Positions 43,663 to 53,094 of a stretch of 64,000 nucleotides of DNA are shown piece after piece. The position numbers and the translations under genes were made by a program. Every line of letters starts with the position of its first letter. The first letter of the stretch is position 1. Below the pieces are notes generated by a model. The model did no database searches, was not told where the DNA came from, and saw only the letters and a list, made by a program, of their open reading frames with translations. Source of the DNA: CAZGCA01 sp964524145 (GTDB taxonomy: Bacteria > Hydrogenedentota > CAZGCA01); NCBI GenBank assembly GCA_964524145.1, contig CAZGCA010000014.1:20840-84839 (forward strand). Direction: 5' to 3'.

Positions 43663-45993
43663 GTGACCACGCAACCAGTTCTCAAGAAACATAACGGATG
43701 GGGCGTCGATGCCATTACGGTTGCAGGTTTCCTCGCGCTTGTAGCTGTCTACTGGCTGCTCAAAGTGGTTATCCCAGTCGACACGAGGATAATGCCCTTC
43801 AGCAACGAGGATCTGTTCATATACTTCCCTGCACAGCACAAGGTGACCTTCGAGATGTGGCGTCACGGCCAGATTCCCCTGTGGAACCCGTACCAGGGTT
43901 GTGGAAACCCGCTGCTGGCAACCGCCCAGGCGCAGGCGCTCTATCCATTGAATATCGTCTACCTGTTCTTGCCGGTGCACATTGCAATGGGCGCCTTCGC
44001 GGTCCTTCACGTCTTTCTTGCAGGCGTTTTCACCTTCATCTTTATGCGCACGGTCGGCGCATCCAGAGTCGGGGCCATCGTAGCGGGGATATTATTCATG
44101 TTTGGCGGACCCATCATGGTGAGGACCTTCCAAACAAGCATACTCGGCAGCGCCATATGGCTGCCTCTTGTACTGACAGCGATTCACCGTATCATCCAAC
44201 GGCACCGCCTTGTCGACGCGCTGCTCCTGGCCGTGTCCGTATGGATGCTTCTTACCACGGGCTGGATGCAGATCGTGATGTACGCATTCTACATGTCGGC
44301 ACTATTTACCTGCGCCGATCTAGTATGGAGCTACATGAGAGAAAAGAGCGCTCAACGGTTGATTGTACCCATCGCTCTGCTTCTCCTCGGCTGTGTCTTC
44401 GGCCTGGGTCTTGCCTCAGCTCAGATCGTCCCGTCAACAGGCCTCTCGCTGCTGAGCCCGCGCCCTCCGGGCGGCCTTTCAATCGATCAGATCATAAGGT
44501 TCCACGAGCATGAAACGTTGCGTCTGTTCGCACGCGATTTCCTCAGTCCTGGACCAGCAACCCGACCAAGGCAGGCGTATGTCGGCATCACGACATTGAT
44601 CCTCGGTTTTCTTGCCATCCTTAACACGAGAAACCGCAAATACGCCTGGTTTTTCGCTGCAATGGCGGTGCTCTTCGGTGTCTTGTCCCTGGGCAATTGG
44701 CCGACATTTCGCTTGTACCACAGACTACCGACCGGGGACTGGTTCCAGAACCCGGCACGGTTCAGATATCTGTGGGGATTTGCGCTTGCAATACTTGCGG
44801 GGTGGGGGACCGACCTCCTGGTCGGGCCCCGTAAGGACGGCGTATCCCCAAGAACAAGCATGATAGCCCGGTCAATCGCCCTTGTGATCGCGTGTGGTGG
44901 GATAGTGGTTGTCGCACCTTCTCTGGGACGGTTGTACGCCATTGCCATCCTCGTCATCGGCGCCGTCACCATCTTCGCGACCCGCAGAATAGTCCTGCAC
45001 GTCTGTGGGGCTGCGCTCGTCCTGCTTGTTCTCTGCGATATGTTTCTCAGCGTGACCACTCTGATGGCACGCCCCGAGACAAGCAGCGAGCTGTTTAGAA
45101 ACCAGGAACAGACGCTCGATTTCGTGCGAGACAAGAACACACTCTACCGGACTCACATGCTGCGAATGTCCGAGGACTGGGCCCTGATCGCAAAAGCCGG
45201 AATGTTGACAAAGACTTACGTCACGAACGACTACGAGCCTCTGCCACTCAAACGGTTCGGAGCTTTCTACTCATATATGGTTTGCGGGAAGGAGAACTGC
45301 GTCAAAGATGCCCCCTTCTTCGGCGAATGGTTCGTTACCTATACCATCGTCAATCCCACACTTCTAAACCTGATGAGCGCCCGGTACATCGCCCAGGGGC
45401 CGGGCCGGGACTTCTACCAGGAACTCAGTCATAGTGAGATCTATAATCTCGAAAGCGCGGCCAAACACTACCCGGTCGTCCACAAGGCAAAGGGGATTAC
45501 GTTCTTTGAAAACACCGCCGCACTGCCTCGTGCATACGCCGTCGGAAACGCGAAGGTTCTCGGCGACGAAGAGATTCTGCCCTTCCTGGTTTCAGAGGAG
45601 TTCGATCCCAGAGAAGAGGTCGTGATCGAGGAGCCGGTCACGGTTGAGATAGACGAGCCCTTTTATCAGGAGGCAGAGTTCGTCGAATACTCTCCCTCCA
45701 GGGTTGTTGTCCGGGCGACGTGTCCATCAGGAGGATACCTGGTCCTCACCGATAACTACGATCCCGGCTGGCAGGCGCGTGTCAACGGGCGAACGACCGA
45801 GATCCTCAGAGCAAACTATACGTTCAGGGCAGTGCCTGTTGAACAGGGCGAGAGTGAGGTTGTCTTCGAGTACAAACCGCGGAGTTTCACCATTGGCGCG
45901 GCCATATCAGTGCTGACGTTCGTGATTCTGGTTGCACTCGTATTCGTACGATTCGTCTTTCTGAAGTCGCGAGTACAGAAGGCTGTCTCTTGA
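43663..45993 (+). CDS. YfhO-like multispanning membrane protein (putative GT-C transferase)
   Basis: 776-residue inner-membrane protein. About 12 hydrophobic segments occupy residues 15-470. The first loop has PFSNEDLFIYFP and PLWNPYQGCGNPLLA, hallmarks of the YfhO group; the C-terminal periplasmic part ends with YLVLTDNYDPGWQARVNG. YfhO proteins are linked to glycosylation of lipoteichoic acids or surface polymers in Firmicutes; its role here is unknown. GTG start with a weak ribosome site. The next gene is a paralog. Confidence 0.82.
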   Translation: MTTQPVLKKHNGWGVDAITVAGFLALVAVYWLLKVVIPVDTRIMPFSNEDLFIYFPAQHKVTFEMWRHGQIPLWNPYQGCGNPLLATAQAQALYPLNIVYLFLPVHIAMGAFAVLHVFLAGVFTFIFMRTVGASRVGAIVAGILFMFGGPIMVRTFQTSILGSAIWLPLVLTAIHRIIQRHRLVDALLLAVSVWMLLTTGWMQIVMYAFYMSALFTCADLVWSYMREKSAQRLIVPIALLLLGCVFGLGLASAQIVPSTGLSLLSPRPPGGLSIDQIIRFHEHETLRLFARDFLSPGPATRPRQAYVGITTLILGFLAILNTRNRKYAWFFAAMAVLFGVLSLGNWPTFRLYHRLPTGDWFQNPARFRYLWGFALAILAGWGTDLLVGPRKDGVSPRTSMIARSIALVIACGGIVVVAPSLGRLYAIAILVIGAVTIFATRRIVLHVCGAALVLLVLCDMFLSVTTLMARPETSSELFRNQEQTLDFVRDKNTLYRTHMLRMSEDWALIAKAGMLTKTYVTNDYEPLPLKRFGAFYSYMVCGKENCVKDAPFFGEWFVTYTIVNPTLLNLMSARYIAQGPGRDFYQELSHSEIYNLESAAKHYPVVHKAKGITFFENTAALPRAYAVGNAKVLGDEEILPFLVSEEFDPREEVVIEEPVTVEIDEPFYQEAEFVEYSPSRVVVRATCPSGGYLVLTDNYDPGWQARVNGRTTEILRANYTFRAVPVEQGESEVVFEYKPRSFTIGAAISVLTFVILVALVFVRFVFLKSRVQKAVS

Positions 45994-46125
45994 GAACATC
46001 CCGCTAGTGCCATAGCGTCGTGGCACCGTTTGTAGCTGGGTCGCTGACCAATGTTCTGTTGAAGCGGCTCGGGGCCGTCTGGTAGAATGTGTCGCAAACG
46101 CTAACAGCATCCGGGGCAGCGATGT

Positions 46126-48564
46126 GTGCGGGACGGGGAACAAGGATTGTCCACGTTGACTCGTATCAAACGGTGGGAGCTACTCCTCATCTTGCTTCTA
46201 ATCGCGGCAGCAGCCGCGTTCTGGCTGTCCCGGATACTGCCCGCCGGAAAAGAGCCGTCGTTAGCGCGTAGCTCGGACCTCCTGACGTACTACATGCCGC
46301 TGACGGACTATGCCGCCACCGAGCTGCGCCGCGGAAACGTCCCGTTGTGGAACCCATACGAGATGGCGGGTCTTCCACTGACGGCGACCATGCAGTTCGG
46401 GGGATGGTATCCGCCGAACCTGCTGTACCTCATTATGAGCCCCGGCACTGCATGGTTCCTGGCAGGACTGTTGCACAGCGCGCTCGCGGGCGTGTGCATG
46501 TTTGCGTTCTGTCGTGCGCTCAAGATCGGCATCTTCGGTGCGGCAGTGGCTGCGCTCATCTTCATGTTCTGCAGTTGGACTGTGGTGCGCGCCGAGTTCT
46601 TTCCGGACGAGCTGCGCGCGACGGCACTGATGCCGTTGGTCTTTCTTTGTGCTGAAGGCGTGGTCCGGCGCAGGTCGTTCGTGCGCGTCTTTTGCCTTGG
46701 AGTTGTCCTGAGCCTGCTCATGTTGTCCGGCGAGGTCGAGATCTTCGTTCGGACATCAATGATACTCGGTCCGTACATATTGTGCCGGCTCGCGGCGCAA
46801 CCGGCGACGGGAAACTCTCGATGGCGAAGTGCCTGCGCGACTGTTGCGGCGATTGCCGCGGCCTACCTGATTTGCCTCGGGCTGACAGCGATCCAATGGG
46901 TTCCTACACGCGAGCTTGTGAACTTGAGCACGAGGCCCCCGGGTGCCATGCCGCCCGAGTACGTCTGGTTCCCGGCCCCATCGTTCGCGGTACAGGTGTT
47001 GAACCTGCTCGGCGCGATGAAAACCACCGGGCTGTTCCGGAGTGCCTCGATAGGGCTGGTCGGGTTGATTCTATTGTTGTTTTCGCCGCTGTGTTTCAGG
47101 CGAAGGCCGATCGCGATCTTTTTCGTTGCTGTAGCCGTTCTGGGGTTCTTGCTCTCATTGGGGACCGCGACCTTCCTCGCCTCCGTCTACTACCACCTTC
47201 CGACCGGTAGCTGGTTTCGACTGCCATCGCGTCTGCTGGTGTTTTTCGCGTTTGCCGCGCCCGTATCCGTGGCGTTTGCCGCAGACTACGTTACGGGACT
47301 GTCCCTGGAAAGGCCACGTTCAGCGATGCGTGCATCGGCGTGCGCAGGCGTGGTGCTGGTAGCAGTGTCGCTCGTCTATCTTATGCGCGGCGAAACTGTC
47401 GGGGCGATAGCCGCACTCGACACCGGATGGACACCTGCGGTTAGGAATATCCCGGAACACGGTCTGTGGGCGGGGCAGATCGTAGTCCTCATATCTGCCC
47501 TATCGTTGTGCGCATTGCTGGTGTCAAAGCGCGCAGGGGTACGGTACGCGGCACAAACTCTGTTGTGTCTTCTGATCATCTTCGACACCTGGCGGGCAGT
47601 TGCCACAACCGAAGCGCTGCCGCACCATCACTATCCGCGAGCTGTCAAAGGCGAACCCGGGATCGTCGAGTTCGTGCGCGAAAACGCGGGAACGTACCGG
47701 ACATACTTCGAGTTTAAACGCTTCGGGCAAGCCCGGGGAACTCCTACCATCGGGCTCATGAACGGGATCTTTGCACTGAACGGGCGCGACCCGTTGTGTC
47801 CGGCCCGGTTCGCCGACTTCGTCGAGCCCATAACGCCACTGCCCGAATCGGCACAAGCCCGAGAGTATCGTGCGGCAGTGCCTTCCATGGGCAACGTGAT
47901 GTTCTCCGGCAACTCGAACCACATCCGGCTGCTCGACTATCTGGCCGTAAAGTATATTGTGGTCGGCCCGAAGGCGGGATTCTTCCGAGTGGGAGACGGC
48001 ACCGGTGAGATTGAGACGCGAATAGACACGGCACGGTACAAGCTTGTCCATGAAACCGGGTCGACAAAAACATACGAGAACCTCGAGGCGCTCCCTCGGG
48101 TGTATGTCGCGTCAGACTATGATGTGATCGGCAATCCTGCAACCATCCTTGGCGAGCTGATCCGGCCAGGCTTTGAACCTCGGGAGACGGTGATTTTCGA
48201 GAAGCAGCCGGACTTTGTGGTAAAGCCCGGCGACGGCGGGTCCGGCGGGACAGCCACGATACGAGAATACGAACCGGAGCGGGTAGCGATCGATGTCCGG
48301 ACAGCTGCCGGCGGGTTTGTTGTTCTTTCCGACCTGTTCTTTCCGGGCTGGAAGGCGCTTTTAGACGGTGCCGAAGCGCCCATCTACCGTGCAAACTTCA
48401 TGTTCCGCGCCGTACCCGTACCCTCCGGAGATCACGAGGTGACGTTTCTTTACAGGCCGCTGAGCTTCCGGCTTGGCGCAGCCATATCAGTCTCGACGTT
48501 GGCAATTCTTCTTGCACTCGGACTCGCAACCCGTCATTTCCGCGGCAGTCGCGGCCGGCCATAG
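46126..48564 (+). CDS. YfhO-like multispanning membrane protein, paralog of the preceding gene
   Basis: 812-residue inner-membrane protein with the same layout: LLTYYMPLTDY and PLWNPYEMAGLPL in the first loop, about 12 hydrophobic segments, and a C-terminal GFVVLSDLFFPGWKALLDG domain with RANFMFRAVPVPSG aligned to RANYTFRAVPVEQG in its neighbour. The start is unclear: GTG 46126 gives the longest product; TTG 46156 would put the first helix nearer the start and has AAGGA upstream. A 132-base gap separates the two genes. Confidence 0.8.
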   Translation: MRDGEQGLSTLTRIKRWELLLILLLIAAAAAFWLSRILPAGKEPSLARSSDLLTYYMPLTDYAATELRRGNVPLWNPYEMAGLPLTATMQFGGWYPPNLLYLIMSPGTAWFLAGLLHSALAGVCMFAFCRALKIGIFGAAVAALIFMFCSWTVVRAEFFPDELRATALMPLVFLCAEGVVRRRSFVRVFCLGVVLSLLMLSGEVEIFVRTSMILGPYILCRLAAQPATGNSRWRSACATVAAIAAAYLICLGLTAIQWVPTRELVNLSTRPPGAMPPEYVWFPAPSFAVQVLNLLGAMKTTGLFRSASIGLVGLILLLFSPLCFRRRPIAIFFVAVAVLGFLLSLGTATFLASVYYHLPTGSWFRLPSRLLVFFAFAAPVSVAFAADYVTGLSLERPRSAMRASACAGVVLVAVSLVYLMRGETVGAIAALDTGWTPAVRNIPEHGLWAGQIVVLISALSLCALLVSKRAGVRYAAQTLLCLLIIFDTWRAVATTEALPHHHYPRAVKGEPGIVEFVRENAGTYRTYFEFKRFGQARGTPTIGLMNGIFALNGRDPLCPARFADFVEPITPLPESAQAREYRAAVPSMGNVMFSGNSNHIRLLDYLAVKYIVVGPKAGFFRVGDGTGEIETRIDTARYKLVHETGSTKTYENLEALPRVYVASDYDVIGNPATILGELIRPGFEPRETVIFEKQPDFVVKPGDGGSGGTATIREYEPERVAIDVRTAAGGFVVLSDLFFPGWKALLDGAEAPIYRANFMFRAVPVPSGDHEVTFLYRPLSFRLGAAISVSTLAILLALGLATRHFRGSRGRP

Positions 48565-48646
48565 ACGGTTCTGTACTCTTTCTTGACACAGTACAAAGGG
48601 ACAAGCTGCGGCCAGAACAGGCCATGTGCAATGTCGCAACGTCGGC

Positions 48647-48958
48647 TCAGACCAGGGCGAGAACGGCTTTTCCCACCCCGTACAGGAAGAGGCAAAAGGC
48701 AAACAGCAGGAAACCCGCAACCAGCAGCGCCGCAAACACCAGGAACAAGAGCGGGATAGCGCCTGCAATCAGGAATGGGGCAAGAATGGTCAGGAGCACG
48801 AGTCCGCAGAGAAGCGCAATGACGAAGAACACCGCCTTGAAGGAGAACGCGAAGACGTGGAACAACACCTTGCCCCCCAGGACGAGCATCTTGAACGCGA
48901 CAACGACGGCGAACAACAACGCCACTACGACCGCAAGTCCAACAAGCAACTCAATCAT
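48647..48958 (-). CDS. Small membrane protein, unrecognised
   Basis: 103-residue protein almost entirely hydrophobic, with three to four predicted helices and few charges. I do not recognise a family. ATG 48958 is preceded by GAAGGAGGGG, an excellent ribosome site, which is the main reason to accept this strand rather than the competing + strand frames with biased composition. Transcribed divergently from nothing obvious; the PtsN-like gene lies upstream on the same strand after 164 bases. Confidence 0.6.
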   Translation of the reverse strand: MIELLVGLAVVVALLFAVVVAFKMLVLGGKVLFHVFAFSFKAVFFVIALLCGLVLLTILAPFLIAGAIPLLFLVFAALLVAGFLLFAFCLFLYGVGKAVLALV

Positions 48959-49122
48959 CGTCGACCCCTCCTTCTCATTGTCGACCACTCACACTTCATA
49001 CTCCACTCTCCTCAGTTATTATACACTTGACGGGAGGGAATATTCAACTTTTCTTTTGAGGCGAAGAGCCGCCTCTCTACGATTCGTGCTCGTAATCGAG
49101 CGGCGTGCGAGCCGCCCAGGTC

Positions 49123-49578
49123 CTACTTCTCGACCTCGCAGAAACGCTCGATCACTTGCTCGGCACTTTGAGCATTGATGAGATCGTCAACGAATCCGCG
49201 CTCCTTGAGCACTCGCATGAGGTGGGCCAGAATCTTCAAGTAATCGCCAAGCGGGCTCTTGGGGGTGCCCATCAGGAAGACAACCTTCACCGGTTCATCG
49301 TCAATAGAGTCGAACTCTATGCCTTCCTCGGACTTGCCAATCGCTATGACAAACTTGTTTACTGTGTCTGTTCGGGCATGCGGCGCAGCGACACGGTTGC
49401 CGATGCCGGTCGATTCGACCTTCTCCCGTTCGAAGACGTCGCGCACGAATCCGTCAAAATCAATGACCTCGTCGGCGCCTTTCACCACCTCCGCCAGCTC
49501 CCGGATGGCTTCAGCCTTCGTGCGAGCCTTAATCTGGATACTCGTTCTCTCTTCCCTCAAGCAGTCGCGAAACTTCAT
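49123..49578 (-). CDS. PTS IIA (PtsN-like) domain protein
   Basis: 151-residue cytoplasmic phosphocarrier-type protein. The site histidine is His67 in VAAPHART, and GTPKSPLGDYLKILAHL is the typical second half. PtsN-like IIA proteins relay phosphate to regulate nitrogen, potassium or envelope functions and are often encoded beside rpoN; rpoN is not in this window. TGAGGAGAA precedes ATG 49578 at normal spacing. Confidence 0.9.
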   Translation of the reverse strand: MKFRDCLREERTSIQIKARTKAEAIRELAEVVKGADEVIDFDGFVRDVFEREKVESTGIGNRVAAPHARTDTVNKFVIAIGKSEEGIEFDSIDDEPVKVVFLMGTPKSPLGDYLKILAHLMRVLKERGFVDDLINAQSAEQVIERFCEVEK

Positions 49579-49815
49579 TGTTCGTTCTCCTCACATCCGG
49601 CAGGTGCGTGGGCCGAACCGTTTGCCGGCATATACCGGGTACCGATTCTGTGACCACAAGGCAAGCTGAACCGTGCCGGATTATCTCGAAACCATTATAC
49701 TCCTTTATTCGGGCAATTGCCAAATGCTCCCAGCAGAGACTAGAGTTTGCGAAGTGGATAACGGAATTGAGTTCAAGGTCGACTGAGACGAGGCGTTGAG
49801 TGTGTCCTTCGTCGG

Positions 49816-51234
49816 CTATTCTTCCTCGCCGCGCCAGACAATGTCGCCATTCCACAGACTGTGTCTGCCGCCGTCGTCGACGAGGTTGCGACCGTAGCTG
49901 TAGAGAACAAAGCTGTCGCCGGACAGCCGGTAGTGGTATATGCTGCCGATAAAGGGATCGACGGGCAGCGAACCACCGAGCTCCGGGGCGATAGCCTCGA
50001 GGGAGTCCGGAAACGACCCGTTGCGTGCCCGGTACTGTTCGAGCAGGATACCCATTTGCATCAGATCGAGTACGGCTTCGTGGCGGGCTTGAGCCTCGAA
50101 GCGGCGCAACAACACAGGCAGGATTCTTCTCGAGAAGATCTTGGTGGGCGGCAAGTCGTTTAGTTCCATCTCCAATTGGTTGAGTTCCGGGACGGCCCTG
50201 TAATATGGCTTTCCGGCTGCCCCGACGAGACGTGTCACGCTCTCAACAAAGGTTGCCTCATCAAGATTCATCCAGGGGCCCCCGAAACTGCCGTAGTACA
50301 GGTTCAAGAAGGCCGACTCAGCAATGTTGTCTAATCGCCGCATTCGAGCGTTCCTTATCCCCCGCATCACGGGGGGCGGACTAGCTTCTGTTAATCCGTC
50401 CATATCCCACACAACGCGTTCGCCCGCCCGAACGTCCGAAAACACCTGGATTCCAACCTGTTGCTCACCGGCCAACGACTCGGCGAACGCGCGTCGGTGG
50501 TCCGCTCCGGCGACTTGCCTCATCAGCCTGCGGGTGAGTTCTTCGGAAATGTCCCTTCCGTGCAGAGATCTCTGTAGGGCGTCGTACATGAGCCAGTATA
50601 TCGATATGCGCGCGAATTGGCTGACAAGAACGGGTTCGGGCACCAACGCGTCACCGAGTTTCATTCCCGCAATGATGTTCTCAACGGCTTCGGACTTATT
50701 GCCGTTCCCAGCTTTGACGACAGCATCCGCCCGGAGCAGCCAAGCACATGACCGCAGATTCGTTAAGTGTGGCAACTGGGTTGTTGGTCTCTTCGAAAAA
50801 TCGATCGGATAGACCGGCCCGCCGCGGTCCGCCATCTGGCGAATCTCGCGCACCAGATCCTGGTTTGTGAGCAGGAACGCCACCACCTCGGATCTCCCCG
50901 CGTCACTCCAGATCTGTTGGCGGGCAGAATCTTCCTTGGCAGCCAAATGGTCAAAGAGACGGTCGTATCCCGCAATGATGTCCGCTGCGTCGTCCGGGAA
51001 CCCATCGAATTGCGTGCTCTGGAAGACAGCTTCGGAAGCTGGTTTCCTGGAATCGTCTCGAGTCAGCTCGTAAAAGAGTTTCTCATACGCATCCATCGCT
51101 CCGGGCTTTTGTACCCGGGCGAGATGAACGGCGAGCTTTCGTCCCGTCACCTGGTCAAACGAGACATGGCATGCAACAGCAAACCCCACCACAACGGCGA
51201 AGATGATAAGCCATCGTGCAATCGATCTCTTCAT
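49816..51234 (-). CDS. Membrane-anchored protein of unknown function
   Basis: 472-residue protein with one N-terminal membrane segment (about residues 6-24) and an otherwise helical extracytoplasmic part. The last 90 residues (LLEQYRARNGSFPDSL onward, with a SFVLYSYGRN strand) resemble the C-terminal module that follows pseudopilin-like helices in many planctomycete-type proteins. No enzymatic motif is seen. GAGGGGG precedes ATG 51234. It diverges from the zinc-ribbon gene at 51510. Confidence 0.6.
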   Translation of the reverse strand: MKRSIARWLIIFAVVVGFAVACHVSFDQVTGRKLAVHLARVQKPGAMDAYEKLFYELTRDDSRKPASEAVFQSTQFDGFPDDAADIIAGYDRLFDHLAAKEDSARQQIWSDAGRSEVVAFLLTNQDLVREIRQMADRGGPVYPIDFSKRPTTQLPHLTNLRSCAWLLRADAVVKAGNGNKSEAVENIIAGMKLGDALVPEPVLVSQFARISIYWLMYDALQRSLHGRDISEELTRRLMRQVAGADHRRAFAESLAGEQQVGIQVFSDVRAGERVVWDMDGLTEASPPPVMRGIRNARMRRLDNIAESAFLNLYYGSFGGPWMNLDEATFVESVTRLVGAAGKPYYRAVPELNQLEMELNDLPPTKIFSRRILPVLLRRFEAQARHEAVLDLMQMGILLEQYRARNGSFPDSLEAIAPELGGSLPVDPFIGSIYHYRLSGDSFVLYSYGRNLVDDGGRHSLWNGDIVWRGEEE

Positions 51235-51408
51235 GAGACGGCCCCCTCGGTCGGACGTTTCTCGTCCACTCACTCAGATTATACGAGAGCCGGCCCCTGG
51301 CGATCAAAGACTTGGCTTCGCGGCGTCAACAATAGGCTGGGTGGCAGGGCCAGACTTGCTTTTGGGCTTTGTTTTGAGGACGTTCGCATGCACATGGTCA
51401 ACACAAAC

Positions 51409-51437
51409 TTGACATTCCGCCGGTTGATCGCTAGACT
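51409..51437 (+). promoter_or_regulatory. Sigma-70-type promoter of the small zinc-ribbon gene
   Basis: TTGACA (51409-51414), 17 bases, TAGACT (51432-51437). A perfect -35 and a fair -10, with a leader of about 65 bases to ATG 51510. Confidence 0.6.
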
Positions 51438-51509
51438 GGAACATGCTTCCCGGACTCGTGAGGGCAAGGCCGAAGGTGAGTTGACGGAACCAGAAAGGAG
51501 CACCAAATA

Positions 51510-51719
51510 ATGGCCGAAAACGAACTGGAAATCAAGCGATGGCGCATAATGAAGGAGTTCCGTAAATGTCCCAGTTGCGACTACGAGAACGGGTTCCACC
51601 TGATGTTCCGGAGACCTGTCCGCAAAGAGAGCGGCACCTTCGATGTCTTCCTCATATGTCCCGAATGCAACAGCACCTATGACATTGGGTTAAAGCTGGA
51701 TCTTATTGAAAAACGGTAG
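51510..51719 (+). CDS. Small zinc-ribbon protein
   Basis: 69-residue cytoplasmic protein with two CXXC pairs, CPSC and CPEC, 30 residues apart, which would bind one zinc ion as a ribbon. The rest is charged. Family and partner are not recognised. AAAGGAG lies about ten bases before ATG 51510, and a good promoter stands upstream, so expression is credible. Confidence 0.7.
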   Translation: MAENELEIKRWRIMKEFRKCPSCDYENGFHLMFRRPVRKESGTFDVFLICPECNSTYDIGLKLDLIEKR

Positions 51720-51779
51720 CCGCTCGAACTGAGCGCCCCGCTTGAGCGCTCTGTCTCAAGCAAGCTCCGTTATCGAGGT

Positions 51780-53003
51780 TCAGGTCCGTTCGGATTCAAT
51801 CTTCTTGCCGTAACCGGAATCGACATACGCCTGCACAGGATCCGGATTCAAGCCTTTGTCCAGCCGAGCTTTACACACTATCGGCCTGACGTCCGCAAGA
51901 AGCAGCACATCATTGAAAAGCCTGTTCGCTAGGATTACCTCGTCGGCCTTCTGAAGCCGCGCCAACTCCTTGGTATCGACAAGCATCGCCTTAGCCAGGG
52001 CCACCTGAAGCGAGTCGACAGTGTGCAGCGTCGCATGCATTCTGTTTTCGCGGCTGCTGCACTGGTCGATCATGAACGCCCAGTTGCGGTCTTCGTTCGC
52101 GCCGGAGACAACGTCGGCGATCACCAGTTCGTAGAAGATGCGCGCGAGCTCGGCGTTTGGCTCGACGGCGTGATCATCGTCGGCAGCGTATCGCGTGTTG
52201 AAATGAAACCCCGCCGGCACGTCGTCCGCAATCAGCATTGCGACTATCTGCTCGATATTGGTGCCGTGATGATGATGGCCGAGGTCAACGAGCACACCCG
52301 TGTTGCCGCCCACTCTGCGCGCCATCTGTGCCGCGGTTCCCCAATCGGGAATGGTCGTACTGTACGTGCCCGGTTCGAACACCTTGTACTCGATCAGTAT
52401 ACGCACATCATCGGGGGTCCCGGCACGGATCTCCTTCAACGCGCCCAACATGTTGTCATAGGCGCGGCGTAGCTGGATCTGTCCCGGATACGCGGAACCG
52501 TCCGGGAACCAAGGGGTGAGCAAGCCGTTGCCCAGTTCCCTCGCTATCTTCGCGCCGAGCAGCGTCTGCTCGATGTAGCGGTCACGCGTCGCCTTTTCGT
52601 TGCTCGACAGGCTGCCGCGGTACGACCCCTCGAGGAAATACGTCGGACTCACCGCGCCAAACCCGAGCCCTCTCTTTGCGGCCTCGTCCTTCAGACGTGT
52701 TGCCGCATCGAACGAGCCGGTCGAGCCGTCTTCGGACATATCCCACAGAATATGCGCCGCTACACGCGGTGTCGCACCCGTGAGTTTGTGTACCATGGCT
52801 GCATCATCGAGCTTCTCTTCAATGGTGCGTGCTGCACCCGGCGGCGTGTACTCGCCAAAACGACCGCCACCGAACGAGCCAAATGCCCAAGTCGGCACCT
52901 CGATCTCGAACCGTTTCACGGCGTCAATTGCGGCTTGCACGCTCTCTGTGCCGAATTCCTTTTCCAATGTCAACAACTGTGTTTCGATCGCTTTCGCATT
53001 CAT
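51780..53003 (-). CDS. rhaI: L-rhamnose isomerase, RhaI (Pseudomonas/Bacteroidota) type
   Basis: 407-residue cytoplasmic metal-dependent aldose-ketose isomerase converting L-rhamnose to L-rhamnulose. The TIM barrel shows VPTWAFGSFGGGRF, HILWDMSEDG, LIEYKVFEPGTYS with the metal-binding glutamate, VLVDLGHHHHGTN with Asp and His ligands, and FHFNTRYAADDDH. This pattern is of the RhaI/P. stutzeri type rather than E. coli RhaA. No kinase or aldolase of the pathway is adjacent, so it may act alone on a rare sugar. ATG 53003 has GAGGAGGAA upstream. Confidence 0.9.
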   Translation of the reverse strand: MNAKAIETQLLTLEKEFGTESVQAAIDAVKRFEIEVPTWAFGSFGGGRFGEYTPPGAARTIEEKLDDAAMVHKLTGATPRVAAHILWDMSEDGSTGSFDAATRLKDEAAKRGLGFGAVSPTYFLEGSYRGSLSSNEKATRDRYIEQTLLGAKIARELGNGLLTPWFPDGSAYPGQIQLRRAYDNMLGALKEIRAGTPDDVRILIEYKVFEPGTYSTTIPDWGTAAQMARRVGGNTGVLVDLGHHHHGTNIEQIVAMLIADDVPAGFHFNTRYAADDDHAVEPNAELARIFYELVIADVVSGANEDRNWAFMIDQCSSRENRMHATLHTVDSLQVALAKAMLVDTKELARLQKADEVILANRLFNDVLLLADVRPIVCKARLDKGLNPDPVQAYVDSGYGKKIESERT

Positions 53004-53094
53004 AGCTGTTGTTCCTCCTCAGTCGATTCAAGGCATGTTTCAGCCGAACATTCACAGGCATAATGATCGACGCCGAGCGATAATAGCTGCAAGA

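Noticed and set aside
48624..49178. 184-codon + strand frame opposite the small membrane protein
   Set aside because: Rich in Thr, Asn and Arg without domain signs; the - strand frame has a strong ribosome site and credible helices.
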